The position numbers were made by a program, and so were the translations under genes. Positions 8,781 to 17,280 of a stretch of DNA of 64,000 nt are shown piece after piece (position 1 is the first letter of the stretch; each line of letters starts with the position of its first letter). Origin of the DNA: Amycolatopsis nigrescens CSC17Ta-90 (GTDB lineage: Bacteria > Actinomycetota > Actinomycetes > Mycobacteriales > Pseudonocardiaceae). The notes under the pieces were generated by a model, which saw only the letters and a program-made list of their open reading frames with translations, ran no database searches and was not told the DNA's origin. The stretch lies in contig NZ_ARVW01000001.1 of assembly GCF_000384315.1 (NCBI RefSeq), positions 5,270,157-5,334,156 of the forward strand, read 5' to 3'.

Positions 8781-9656
8781 ATGATCGATCTGCGCACTGA
8801 GATCAAGGAATTCCTGGGCTCGCGTCGCGCGCGGATCGCGCCCGAGCGGGCCGGGCTGCCCGCCTACGGCGGCAACCGCCGGGTCAAAGGTCTGCGTCGC
8901 GAAGAGGTAGCTCTACTAGCAGGGGTATCGGTCGACTACTACGTGCGTATGGAGCGCGGCAGCCTCGCCGGCGCCTCCGACGGGGTGCTCGACGCGTTGG
9001 CCTCTGCCTTGCAACTTGACGAGGCCGAGCGCGATCACCTATTCCACCTTGCGCGGCAGTCCAGGGCGCCCAGCGGTCCACGCCGCCAGCGACCCGCCGT
9101 AACGGTGCGTCCGGCGCTTCAGCAGGTGCTTGACGCCATCACCGATGCGCCGGCGTGGATTTGCAACGTCCGTTATGACGTGCTGGCCATGAATCAACTT
9201 GCCCGCGCGCTGTATTCACCGGTGCTGGCCGACACGCGACGGCCGGCGAACACTGCGCGGTTCGTGTATCTAGATCCCGAATCGGCAGAAACTTTCTTCG
9301 TCGACTATGACCAAATCGCTTGCGATGTGGCCGCGAAGCTACGCATGGAAGCCGGCCGCAATCCGCACGACGAGGAGCTGATCGCCCTAGTCGGTGAGTT
9401 ATCAACACGCAGTGAACTATTTCGACAGCGGTGGGCATCTCAGGATGTTCGGCTCCACCGGTCCGGACGCAAGCGTGTGCACCATCCGGTAGTGGGCCAG
9501 CTCGACCTGGACGTCGAGTCGATGGAGTTGCCTGCCGAACCCGGCCTGCACCTGACCGTCTACACCGCGCCCGCTGGCACGGCGACCGCGGACGGTCTAG
9601 CCCTATTGGCGTCGTGGGCGGCTAGCCAGGGTAAGCGTAGCGAGCTGCAGTACTAG
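8781..9656 (+). CDS. MmyB-like XRE-family transcriptional regulator
   Basis: 291 aa. Residues about 8-80 form an XRE helix-turn-helix (VKGLRREEVALLAGVSVDYY and RMERGSLAGASDGVLDALA). The rest is the MmyB-like ligand-binding domain (APAWICNVRYDVLAMNQLARALY, DPESAETFFVDYD), a PAS-like fold thought to bind fatty-acid-like ligands. ATG 8781 has GAAGGGG at good distance; GTG 8775 does not. In actinomycetes these genes usually sit beside an oxidoreductase they control, here the SDR. The stop overlaps the convergent VOC gene by three bases. Confidence 0.88.
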   Translation: MIDLRTEIKEFLGSRRARIAPERAGLPAYGGNRRVKGLRREEVALLAGVSVDYYVRMERGSLAGASDGVLDALASALQLDEAERDHLFHLARQSRAPSGPRRQRPAVTVRPALQQVLDAITDAPAWICNVRYDVLAMNQLARALYSPVLADTRRPANTARFVYLDPESAETFFVDYDQIACDVAAKLRMEAGRNPHDEELIALVGELSTRSELFRQRWASQDVRLHRSGRKRVHHPVVGQLDLDVESMELPAEPGLHLTVYTAPAGTATADGLALLASWAASQGKRSELQY

Positions 9657-10042
9657 GACAGCGGCGCGAACAGGTCCACAGAATTGCCGTCCGGGTCTTG
9701 GACCGTCGCGTAACGCTGGCCCCAGAAGGCATCCCATGGCTCCTTGTGCGCGGAGTATCCTTCCCGCACAAGGCTTTCGTAGGTCTTGTCCACGTCGGCC
9801 GGATCGTCGCAGGCGAACGCAAGGCTGACCCGGTTTCCTTCCTTCGCCGTCCATTCCGGATCGAAGGACCGCACTTCCGCGACGGAGTCCCAGGCGAGCC
9901 GTAGTCCACCCGGCAGGGTGACCTCGACGTGGGGTTCCTTGTCTGCGTCAGCGGGGATGTCCAGGCCGAGGCGGCGGTAGAAGGCGAGTGAGGTCGCCAT
10001 GTCGCTGACCGCCAGGCCGATGAGATCGAAACGAGGTGCCAT
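9653..10042 (-). CDS. VOC-family (glyoxalase/bleomycin-resistance) protein
   Basis: 129 aa, the usual length for a single-module pair of beta-alpha-beta-beta-beta repeats. It starts FDLIGLAVSDMATSLAFYRRLG and ends ATVQDPDGNSVDLFAPL, the canonical first and last strands, with acidic residues where the family often binds metal. Members act as metal-dependent isomerases, dioxygenases or drug-sequestering proteins; which one cannot be decided. The gene converges on the MmyB regulator with overlapping stop codons (CTAG). Confidence 0.85.
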   Translation of the reverse strand: MAPRFDLIGLAVSDMATSLAFYRRLGLDIPADADKEPHVEVTLPGGLRLAWDSVAEVRSFDPEWTAKEGNRVSLAFACDDPADVDKTYESLVREGYSAHKEPWDAFWGQRYATVQDPDGNSVDLFAPLS

Positions 10043-10095
10043 CTGGCCAGCCTAGGTGCGCCGGCCGGCCGGATTCTTGCAGGAATCGGACATTC

Positions 10096-10464
10096 TCAGC
10101 CCTCCGTGAGGGCGAGTTCGATGCGCGAGCGCGCCGCCTTGGTCATGCCCGCGACCACCCGCAGGTAGGAGTGCTCCACCATCTCCTCGAGCTGGTCCGG
10201 TGGCACGGTTCCGTCCAGCAGCACGGTGTTCCAGTGCTTCTTGTCCACGTGGTACCCGGCGCTGACCGCTTCGTACTGCCCGCGCAGGTGCAGCGCCAGG
10301 CTCGGTTCGCATTTCAGGGTGACCCGCGGCGGATCCTCGTTCGGGGTCAGGATCACGAACACCTTGCCGGCCACCTTGTACACGTCCGCGCCGGGGCCGA
10401 ACGGCTGTTCCTCGGTGACCTCCGGGAAGTCGAGTGCGAAGGCGGCGATCTGCTCAGGGCTCAT
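10096..10464 (-). CDS. MmcQ/YjbR family DNA-binding-like protein
   Basis: 122 aa, typical family length. Signature features are FPEVTEEQPFGPGADVYKVAGKVF near the N-terminus and the terminal block KKHWNTVLLDGTVPPDQLEEM with HSYLRVVAGM. The double-wing fold is known from structures but its function is not settled. Start chosen at 10464 (MSPEQIAAF); a 26-residue upstream extension is poorly conserved in character. Divergent from the siderophore-interacting protein gene, 55 bases apart. Confidence 0.85.
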   Translation of the reverse strand: MSPEQIAAFALDFPEVTEEQPFGPGADVYKVAGKVFVILTPNEDPPRVTLKCEPSLALHLRGQYEAVSAGYHVDKKHWNTVLLDGTVPPDQLEEMVEHSYLRVVAGMTKAARSRIELALTEG

Positions 10465-10519
10465 GGAGTGACGATAGGCGGTATGGGAGGATCGGCGCAC
10501 TCCGGCGAAGGCGGTGCAG

Positions 10520-11254
10520 ATGCCCACAGCGGGACGGAACACACGCTACGGCAACCGGTTCGGTGCTGCCCGGATGCTGGACGCGGTGGTCTCCGAGGTG
10601 CACGACGTCACGCCCGAGATGCGGGAGATCACCCTTCGCGGTCCCGCATTGCGCATGGTGGCGTCGAAGCCGGGCGCGCACCTCCCGGTGGAGATCCCTG
10701 GCGGGGAACCGGAGCTGAGGACCTATTCGGTGTGGGCGCACCGGCCCGCGGACGCGTCGCTGACGCTGCGGGTCGCACTGCATCATCCCGGCGGGCCGGG
10801 TAGCCGCTGGGCTGGCGGCGTGACCACCGGGACGCGGGTCCGGATCGGCGTGCCGCGCAACAAGATCGTGCTCGACCCGGGCGCTCGGTACCACGTTTTC
10901 GCCGGTGAGGAGACCGGCTCGGTGCCGCTGCTCGCCATGCTGGCCGCGCTGCCGTCCGACGCCGAGGTGTTCGGCGTGCTGGAGACCACCGGGCCGGAGG
11001 CCGAGCCGCCCGCGCCGGCCGGTGCGCGGACGCTGGGCTGGGTCCATCGTGGACGGACGCCGGCGGCGGGCTCGCCGGTGCTGGTGCGCGCGGTGCGGGG
11101 ACTGGACCTGCCAAGGGCGCACGGCGTCGCCTATGTCGCGGGTGAGGCGGCGACCTGCCGCGCGGTGCTTCGCCTGCTGATCGACCGGGGCTGGCCGCGG
11201 CAGGCGGTCAAGGTGCAGACGCACTGGACGCAGGGCAGGTGCGGGCTGCTCTGA
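10520..11254 (+). CDS. Siderophore-interacting protein (ViuB-like ferric reductase)
   Basis: 244 aa. The N-terminal FAD-binding barrel includes VTPEMREITLRGP and RTYSVWAHRP, the flavin-contact strand. The C-terminal NAD(P)H domain ends with the family hallmark YVAGEAATCRAVLRLLIDRG followed by THWTQGRCGL. These cytosolic flavoproteins reduce ferric-siderophore complexes to release iron. ATG 10520 lies after AAGGCGG; GTG 10514 is an alternative. No siderophore synthesis or uptake genes are adjacent. Confidence 0.85.
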   Translation: MPTAGRNTRYGNRFGAARMLDAVVSEVHDVTPEMREITLRGPALRMVASKPGAHLPVEIPGGEPELRTYSVWAHRPADASLTLRVALHHPGGPGSRWAGGVTTGTRVRIGVPRNKIVLDPGARYHVFAGEETGSVPLLAMLAALPSDAEVFGVLETTGPEAEPPAPAGARTLGWVHRGRTPAAGSPVLVRAVRGLDLPRAHGVAYVAGEAATCRAVLRLLIDRGWPRQAVKVQTHWTQGRCGLL

Positions 11255-11265
11255 CCCTGGACCGT

Positions 11266-11293
11266 GCCAGACATAGGACGTAGGATGTCTGGC
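11266..11293. promoter_or_regulatory. Inverted repeat upstream of the DapA-like gene
   Basis: Perfect 9-bp arms GCCAGACAT (11266-11274) and ATGTCTGGC (11285-11293) around 10 bases, 32 bases before the GTG start. It could be an operator, or a weak terminator for the preceding gene. No T-run follows. Confidence 0.4.
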
Positions 11294-11325
11294 CAAGAGG
11301 TGCTGGCAGGTTCGATGGGAGAGCG

Positions 11326-12255
11326 GTGCGCGCACTGGGGACGGCGGAGCTGCACGGAGTGTGGGCGAGCACGCTGCTGCCGCTGAACGAGGACGACACG
11401 ATCGACTTCGGGCGCCTCGAACTGGAGGTGGACGCGCTGATCGCGGCCGGCCCGCACGGCATCTACACCAACGGCAGCGCGGGCGAGTTCCACACACTGG
11501 CCGAGTACGAGTACGACCGGCTGCACGAGCTCGTCGCCGGCCGTTGCGCGGACGCCGGCGTGGCGTTCCAGCTCGGCGCGGGACATCCCAGCGGGCAGCT
11601 TTCGCTGGACCGGATCAGGCGCGCGGCCGCGCTGCGTCCCGGCGCGATCCAGGTCGTGCTGCCCGACTGGCTGCCGCTGAGCCGGGACGAGACCACGGCC
11701 GCGGTCGCCAGGATGGCCGAGGTCGCCGACGACGTGCCGCTGGTGCTGTACAACCCGCCCTGCGCCAAGACGCAGCTGCCACCGGAGCTGTTCGCCGAGC
11801 TCGCGGACGCGGTGCCGGCGCTGATCGGGATCAAGGTCCCCGGCGGGGACGACGACTGGTACCGGCGGGTCTCCGCGCTCGTCGGCGGCAGGCTCGCGGT
11901 GTTCGTCGCCGGGCACACGCTGGCGTCCGGCCTGGCCAGGGGCGCGGCCGGCGCCTACTCCAACGTCGCCTGCCTGAGCCCGGCCGGAGCGCTGCGGTGG
12001 TACCGGCTGATGCACTCGGACGCCCCGGCCGCGCTGGACGTCGAACGGCGGCTCCAGCGGTTCTTCCGCGACCACATCGCGCCACTCGCGGCACAGGGCT
12101 ACTGCGACCCGGCGCTGGACAAGACGCTGGCCGCCATCGGCGGCTGGGCGGAGATCGGCACCAGGGTGCGCTGGCCGCACCGGTCGGTGCCGGCCGACCT
12201 GGTCCCCGCCCTGCGCACGGCCGCCCGCGCCGCCGTCCCCGAACTGCTCGGCTGA
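11326..12255 (+). CDS. Dihydrodipicolinate synthase/N-acetylneuraminate lyase family protein
   Basis: 309 aa TIM-barrel aldolase. It has the GSAGEFHTL block (family GxxGE), the catalytic tyrosine Y142 in LVLYNPP and the Schiff-base lysine K170 in IGIKVPGG. Members condense or cleave pyruvate-containing acids through a lysine imine. The neighbours (siderophore-interacting protein, type VII-like genes) do not suggest lysine synthesis, so it is more likely a catabolic aldolase than DapA itself. The GTG start is close behind GGGAGAG; no better start lies downstream. Confidence 0.82.
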   Translation: MRALGTAELHGVWASTLLPLNEDDTIDFGRLELEVDALIAAGPHGIYTNGSAGEFHTLAEYEYDRLHELVAGRCADAGVAFQLGAGHPSGQLSLDRIRRAAALRPGAIQVVLPDWLPLSRDETTAAVARMAEVADDVPLVLYNPPCAKTQLPPELFAELADAVPALIGIKVPGGDDDWYRRVSALVGGRLAVFVAGHTLASGLARGAAGAYSNVACLSPAGALRWYRLMHSDAPAALDVERRLQRFFRDHIAPLAAQGYCDPALDKTLAAIGGWAEIGTRVRWPHRSVPADLVPALRTAARAAVPELLG

Positions 12256-12376
12256 GCGCGGTCGGTAGACCCGGATCTTGCGGGAAGATCGTCACCTACC
12301 TTGACGAACTAGCGCCCCGGATGCGGCCAGGCATCGCACCGGCCCCGGAGCCCGGCATCTCCGACCGCGGATTGGG

Positions 12377-12408
12377 GTAGGTAGTCCTACTCAACAGGGG
12401 CCGAGTAG
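12377..12408. promoter_or_regulatory. Overlapping palindromes before the second type VII-like set
   Basis: GTAGG-N4-CCTAC (12377-12390) overlaps CTACTC-N10-GAGTAG (12387-12408), about 105 bases before the EspC-like gene. The two could be alternative operator or hairpin states. The rest of 12256-12514 shows nothing else I can support. Confidence 0.35.
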
Positions 12409-12514
12409 GGGCCCGTGACCTGCCGGGTAGTCGTGTCCGACTCTCGCTCGGATGGTTGAAGCGATCTTTCTCGCTGTCGTAGTGTCACCGAGTGACTACG
12501 GGAGGGAGGCCCTG

Positions 12515-12835
12515 ATGTCGGGCTATCAGGTTGTCATCGACAAGATCAGACAAACCGGCCAGGCTGCTACGCGCGTGGCGGATGGCCTTCGGGGTGTGGA
12601 CTGCTCCGCGACGTTGCCGGGCGGGGACGCTGGGATGCCGGGTGCGCGATGCGTGCCCAAGCTCGCCGCGGTGAAACAAGCGTGGCAAGGGCGCGAAGCC
12701 GGCTATGTGGCACAGCTCGACGCGCACGCAGGCAACATGGCCAAAGCCGCCGAGTTCTACAGCGGCAACGAGCAGGCCGCCGAGCAGGACATGACTGCCA
12801 AGGCACAGCCGACCAGTGGACCGAGGCCGAGCTGA
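12515..12835 (+). CDS. EspC-like type VII secretion target
   Basis: 106-aa helical protein of the ESX/EspC-like family. Helix one covers residues about 3-27, a Gly/Pro-rich loop with LPGGDAGMPGARCV follows, and helix two begins KLAAVKQAW. The LPG...A..V..L..AW pattern is typical of the N-terminal partner encoded before large type VII effectors. ATG 12515 follows GGGAGG; a longer in-frame extension has no such site. Its TGA overlaps the next ATG by one base, so the two products are translationally coupled and probably bind each other. Confidence 0.7.
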   Translation: MSGYQVVIDKIRQTGQAATRVADGLRGVDCSATLPGGDAGMPGARCVPKLAAVKQAWQGREAGYVAQLDAHAGNMAKAAEFYSGNEQAAEQDMTAKAQPTSGPRPS

Positions 12836-14493
12836 TGGCGACGTGGGGCGAGGTCAAACGGTGGCAGCCCGGTCCACTTCAGGGCGCGGTCGAGCCGATG
12901 AACGGGGCGTACAACAAGGTCGTGGCGTGCGGGGACGACCTGCGGGATACCAACACTCCCTACGGCTGGTCCGGGGAGGCGGCGTCCGCAGCGGCCGGCA
13001 CGGTGAACCAGATCATCGACGGCTTGGAGGAGCACTCGGCGGAACTGGCGGCCAGCCGACGTGGAGTCGGAGACACCGGGGACGCGATCACCGGCATCCA
13101 GCACGGTGTTCAGGAGATCGAAGAACTCGCCGCCAAGCACCACTTCACTGTCGGCGAAGATGGGACGATCATCGACAGCGGGCCACCGCCGGACATTCCG
13201 GAGGACCAGCGGGCTGCCGTTGAAACCGAGCGTAAGGCCGTGGCGGCCGAGCTCCGCGACAGGGTCGGCCAGGTTCTCCGTAGCGCCACCGACGTGGACG
13301 ACGACTTCTGTGCGGTACTCGACAAGATCCTCTCCGGCCACACCATCGACGCCTCGGCCAACGACAACGAAACCACGAGTCTCGCCAAGGCAGGCAGCGA
13401 TGGCTACGCGGCGGGTTCGCTCTCGATCCCCGCACCGCCGCCCGATGGGGCCACCGCCGCCCAGAACGCCGCCTACTGGGCCACCATCAGCAAGGGACAG
13501 CGGACACAGCTCGCCATGGACCGTCCGCAACTCGTGGGCCCTCGCGACGGTTTTTCAGCTGTGCATCGTGATATCGCGAATCAGATCCTCCTGGGTCACG
13601 AACGAACTCGGCTGCAGTCCGATTTGTGGCGGATACAGCAGGATTTGAACAAGCTGCCACACGGTCCGGGAAATGAAAATGAGCGGAATATTCTGAACAA
13701 ACAGCTTAGTGGTATTCAGGGCAAGTTGGACGGGGTCAACAAGATTACCGAGGTGTTGAGCGGCACCAAGGATGCGGCGGAAGGGCGTAAGCACTACCTG
13801 CTGGGAATCGACGGTGCTGAAGACGGCAAGGCTATCGTTGCTACGGGCAACCCTGACTCGGCCAGGAACGTTGCCACTTTCGTTCCAGGTACCGGCTCGG
13901 ATCTGGCAACGCTAGGAGGCAATATCGACCGCGCTGACGTAATGCATCGTGCGGCGGAGAAGGCCACGTCCGAGCCGAACTCGGTCATCACTTGGCTGGG
14001 CTATGATGCGCCAGATTCGATCTTGAATGCTGGAAGTGCCGGTTACGCTGAGGATGCCAGGAGTTCATTGGACAGCTTCCAAGACGGTTTGCGGGAAAGC
14101 CACAACCCAGGACAGCCGTCGCACAACACGATCATCGGTCACAGCTATGGCTCAACCGTGGCAGGGTTTGCTGCTCGAGACGAACATCTCGCAGTGGACG
14201 ACTTTATCGCTGTTGGAAGCCCGGGAGTCGGCGTCGACGACGCAACAGGACTACATCTTCCTCCGGAGCATGTGTGGGGAATCGCCGCGGAAAACGACCC
14301 CGTTGCGGACCTGCAAAGGTTCGGCAATGCGCCGACCGACGCCGACTTCGGGGCAAACAAGATCAACGCCGACGCTGGTGTCTCATGGCCCGTCGTCGGC
14401 TACAGCTTGACCGCGCACAGTCAGTATTGGGATCCGCGTAACCCTGCGCTCGCCGGCATGGGACAGGTCATCGCCGGTAAGCAACCGCACTAG
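12835..14493 (+). CDS. DUF1023 alpha/beta-hydrolase, candidate type VII effector
   Basis: 552 aa. Residues 1-230 are helical and ESX-like (YGWSGEAASAAAGTV is a WSG turn). From about 340 to the end is an alpha/beta hydrolase of the DUF1023 family, with nucleophile serine in IIGHSYGSTVAGF, an acidic residue in AAENDP and a terminal histidine in SLTAHSQYW, a plausible Ser-Asp-His triad. Counted GC over 13621-13740 is 58 of 120, far below the roughly 70% around it, so the C-terminal half looks acquired separately. It is flanked by a coupled EspC-like gene and a lipoprotein gene. It may be a secreted lipase/esterase or toxin; not proven. Confidence 0.72.
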   Translation: MATWGEVKRWQPGPLQGAVEPMNGAYNKVVACGDDLRDTNTPYGWSGEAASAAAGTVNQIIDGLEEHSAELAASRRGVGDTGDAITGIQHGVQEIEELAAKHHFTVGEDGTIIDSGPPPDIPEDQRAAVETERKAVAAELRDRVGQVLRSATDVDDDFCAVLDKILSGHTIDASANDNETTSLAKAGSDGYAAGSLSIPAPPPDGATAAQNAAYWATISKGQRTQLAMDRPQLVGPRDGFSAVHRDIANQILLGHERTRLQSDLWRIQQDLNKLPHGPGNENERNILNKQLSGIQGKLDGVNKITEVLSGTKDAAEGRKHYLLGIDGAEDGKAIVATGNPDSARNVATFVPGTGSDLATLGGNIDRADVMHRAAEKATSEPNSVITWLGYDAPDSILNAGSAGYAEDARSSLDSFQDGLRESHNPGQPSHNTIIGHSYGSTVAGFAARDEHLAVDDFIAVGSPGVGVDDATGLHLPPEHVWGIAAENDPVADLQRFGNAPTDADFGANKINADAGVSWPVVGYSLTAHSQYWDPRNPALAGMGQVIAGKQPH

Positions 14494-14505
14494 GAGACTG
14501 TCACA

Positions 14506-15015
14506 GTGCCACGAATCAAGGTCAAGCTCGCTGCCATGGGCGTCGCGCTATGCGTATTCACGATCAGCGGCTGTGGAGAGTCGAACGAACCTTCTGGGAC
14601 ACCAATGATGCCGACCATCAGTATTCAAGAAGCCAACCGTCTCGTCGACGACTACATGGAGCAAGGGCGACGGGCTTTGTCTCCTGATGCCCGGCTTGCC
14701 GATGATTTTCGCAAGGACAAGATGGCCTGTGATGATCCCAACGACCAGGGTCCGAAAGGTCGATTCTTTGCTACGCGTGACGCTGAGGTCGTCGGCTTGC
14801 CAGGCGGGAACCCGGAAACCGGGTTCGCCCCACTTCGAACCTGGTGGCAGGCCAATGGTTTTTTGGTGACCACCGACAACGGGCGCGCGGTCTATGCCGA
14901 ACATACGTCCAACGGCTTCCGGATGAGCCTGGAAGCCAATGACGAGGGGAAGGTATATCTCGGCGTCAGCTCGCCTTGTGTTTGGCCCAGCGGCAATCCG
15001 GAGCCAAAAGAGTAA
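14506..15015 (+). CDS. Small lipoprotein, possible immunity/partner of the DUF1023 protein
   Basis: 169 aa from a GTG start 9 bases after GGAGA. The N-terminus is a lipoprotein signal: basic MPRIKVK, a hydrophobic core and the lipobox ISGC, so the mature protein begins at Cys23 and is anchored on the outer face of the membrane. The body is a small alpha/beta domain without a family I recognise. It shares the lower GC of the preceding effector half and begins 12 bases after it, so the two were probably acquired together. An immunity role is inference from position only. Confidence 0.65.
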   Translation: MPRIKVKLAAMGVALCVFTISGCGESNEPSGTPMMPTISIQEANRLVDDYMEQGRRALSPDARLADDFRKDKMACDDPNDQGPKGRFFATRDAEVVGLPGGNPETGFAPLRTWWQANGFLVTTDNGRAVYAEHTSNGFRMSLEANDEGKVYLGVSSPCVWPSGNPEPKE

Positions 15016-15129
15016 CTTGACGATGGCGGGTTGTCGAGCCGGGCATTGCGCGGGCGAAATGGGCAGGCCGGTAGACTGCCGGGTCCGTCGCGGCCGCTCA
15101 GGCCGCTGGACACGGACAGGAGGACCACC

Positions 15130-16392
15130 TTGCCCGAGCACGACCCTGGGGTGGTGAGCGCGGCTGCGATCGCCGCGGCGGCCGAGGGGTTCACCGGGGT
15201 GATCCCGCCGAGTCCGCTGCACCGCAACGACCGGTTGTCGGCGGCGCACGAGCTCGACGTGTGGCTCAAGCGCGAGGACCTCAACGCGGTCCGCTCGTAC
15301 AAGGGACGAGGGGCGTACAACCTGCTGAGCGGCCTCGAACCGGAGCGGCGGGCGCGCGGTGTGGTCTGCGCGAGCGCGGGCAACCACGGGCAGGGCGTGG
15401 CGTTCGCCTGCGCCTCGCTCGGCATCGGGGCGCGGGTGTACCTGCCGAGGACGACACCGCGGCAGAAGCGCGACCGGGTGGCCGCGCTCGGCGGCAGGCA
15501 CGTGCAGATCGTCGTGGAGGGCGACACCTACGACGACGCCGCCGCGGCCGCGCGGGCGGACGCCGAGGCATCCGGGCGGACGCTGGTGCCCGCGTTCGAC
15601 GACCCGCGCACGATCGCCGGCCAGGGCACCGTGGTCAAGGAGGTGATCGAGCAGCTCGGCCGCGCGCCGGACGTGCTCGTGGTGCCGGTCGGCGGCGGTG
15701 GGCTGCTCGCGGGCAGCCTCGCCTGGCTGCGGGAGACCCATCCCGAGGTGCTGGTGATCGGCGCGGAACCGCTCGGCGCGGCCAGCATGGCGCTCGCGCT
15801 GGAGCACGGCGGGCCGGTGCCGCTGGAGCAGGTCGATCCCTTCGTGGACGGCGCCGCGGTGCGCCAGGTCGGACGGCACACCTTCGCGGTGGCGGCGGAC
15901 CGGCGGCCACGGCTGGTCGCGGTGCCGGAGGGCCGGATCTGCGTGGAGATGTTGGACCTGTACCAGTCCGACGGGATCATCAGCGAGCCCGCCGGCGCGC
16001 TGGCTTCGGCCGCGCTCGGCCTCGAACTGGGGCTGTCGCCCGGCGCGACCGTGGTGTGCGTGCTCTCCGGCGGCAACAACGACGTCAGCAGGTACGCCGA
16101 GATCGTCGAGCGGGCGCTCGTTTTCGAGGGCAGGAAGCACTACTTCCTCGTCGAGTTCCCGCAGGAGCCCGGCGCGCTGCGCCGGTTCATCGACGACGTG
16201 CTCGGCGAGGACGACGACATCACCCTGTTCGAGTACGTGAAGCGGAACAACCGCGAAACCGGTCCCGCGCTGGTCGGCATCGAGCTCGGCGTGCCGGAGA
16301 ACCTGGACGCGATGCTGAAGCGGATGGAGACCGTGCCGCACCGCATCGAGCGGGTCCCGCCGGACAGCCCGCTGTTCACCTTCCTGGTCTGA
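15130..16392 (+). CDS. ilvA: Threonine dehydratase (threonine ammonia-lyase)
   Basis: 420-aa PLP enzyme converting threonine to 2-oxobutanoate and ammonia, the first step of isoleucine synthesis. PLP lysine is K58 in VRSYKGRGA. ASAGNHGQGVAFA, the phosphate-binding loop VGGGGLLAG and SGGNND follow. A C-terminal ACT-like regulatory domain (HYFLVEFPQEPGALRRF) marks the biosynthetic type, subject to isoleucine feedback. The length fits the short actinomycete form with one ACT-like repeat. TTG 15130 has GGAGG six bases upstream and is preferred over GTG 15151. Monocistronic. Confidence 0.9.
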   Translation: MPEHDPGVVSAAAIAAAAEGFTGVIPPSPLHRNDRLSAAHELDVWLKREDLNAVRSYKGRGAYNLLSGLEPERRARGVVCASAGNHGQGVAFACASLGIGARVYLPRTTPRQKRDRVAALGGRHVQIVVEGDTYDDAAAAARADAEASGRTLVPAFDDPRTIAGQGTVVKEVIEQLGRAPDVLVVPVGGGGLLAGSLAWLRETHPEVLVIGAEPLGAASMALALEHGGPVPLEQVDPFVDGAAVRQVGRHTFAVAADRRPRLVAVPEGRICVEMLDLYQSDGIISEPAGALASAALGLELGLSPGATVVCVLSGGNNDVSRYAEIVERALVFEGRKHYFLVEFPQEPGALRRFIDDVLGEDDDITLFEYVKRNNRETGPALVGIELGVPENLDAMLKRMETVPHRIERVPPDSPLFTFLV

Positions 16393-16523
16393 GCCGCCGC
16401 CCAACGCCGCGAGATAGGAGAAGCGGCGGGCGGCCCCTGTGCACGAGCCTGTAAGTCACCACCGGCCGAGCCGGCGGAGCGGACTCGATGCCGACTTTCG
16501 CGAGCAGCAGGGGAGCCAGGACT

Positions 16524-17234
16524 GTGACGCAGCATCTGGAAAGACCTGGCGCCCAGGTTCTGCCCCGTGCGGGGCCGCATTCGTCGAAGGGCGGATGGGG
16601 CCGCCGGTCGCTCCTCGGCTTCGCGGTCGTCGCTGCCGCCTTCGCCGGCTACCAGGTGCTGCCCTACCTCAGCCTCGACCCCGGCGCCTCGCGGATTCCC
16701 ACCCAGGACGCCCTGCACTACGCCTTCCTGGCCGGCCACGTGATCACCGGGACGATCGCCGTACTGTGCACCATCGCGCAGCTCTGGCCGTGGCTTCGGC
16801 GGCACCATCCCCGCGCGCACCGGGTCAGCGGGCGGATCTACCTCTTCGCCGGGGCGCTGCCGTGTGCCGTGCTCGCGCTCGCCATGTTCCCGGTTTCCTA
16901 CGGCCCCGGCAGTGTCGCGGTGCTCATGTCCGCGGTTCTCTGGTCGGTCACCGCCGTGCTCGGCTGGAAGACGGCGAGGCAGCGCCGGTACGCCGAGCAC
17001 CGCCGGTGGATGCTCTACAGCTTCGCCATCATGTGGGGCCTTGCCTTCTGGGGCTTCGTGATCGGGTACGCGCTGAAGTACCTGAGCCCGGTCGAGATCG
17101 ACAACGCCACGGTGGTGGAGGCGGCCCGCTGGGTGGGCTGGGTCGGCAACCTACTGGTCGTGCACTGGTGGCTGGAACGGCGTGCCGGCCGGACCGTCGT
17201 CGGCGTGCCACGGCGCACCCCGGCCACGAGGTGA
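16524..17234 (+). CDS. DUF2306 family membrane protein
   Basis: 236-aa integral membrane protein with about six hydrophobic helices. The family pattern is visible: HYAFLAGHVITGTIAVLCT, RAHRVSGRIYL and AEHRRWMLYSFA, whose histidines could bind haem or metal. Function of the family is unknown; DUF2306 proteins often sit beside efflux or oxidase genes. GTG 16524 follows GGGGAG; an ATG at 16488 is possible. The next gene, an MFS exporter, begins 46 bases downstream, so they may be cotranscribed. Confidence 0.75.
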   Translation: MTQHLERPGAQVLPRAGPHSSKGGWGRRSLLGFAVVAAAFAGYQVLPYLSLDPGASRIPTQDALHYAFLAGHVITGTIAVLCTIAQLWPWLRRHHPRAHRVSGRIYLFAGALPCAVLALAMFPVSYGPGSVAVLMSAVLWSVTAVLGWKTARQRRYAEHRRWMLYSFAIMWGLAFWGFVIGYALKYLSPVEIDNATVVEAARWVGWVGNLLVVHWWLERRAGRTVVGVPRRTPATR

Positions 17235-17280
17235 ACTCCGGCCCGCAGACCCCTTCCGGCAACAGGGAAAGAGCACGCCG

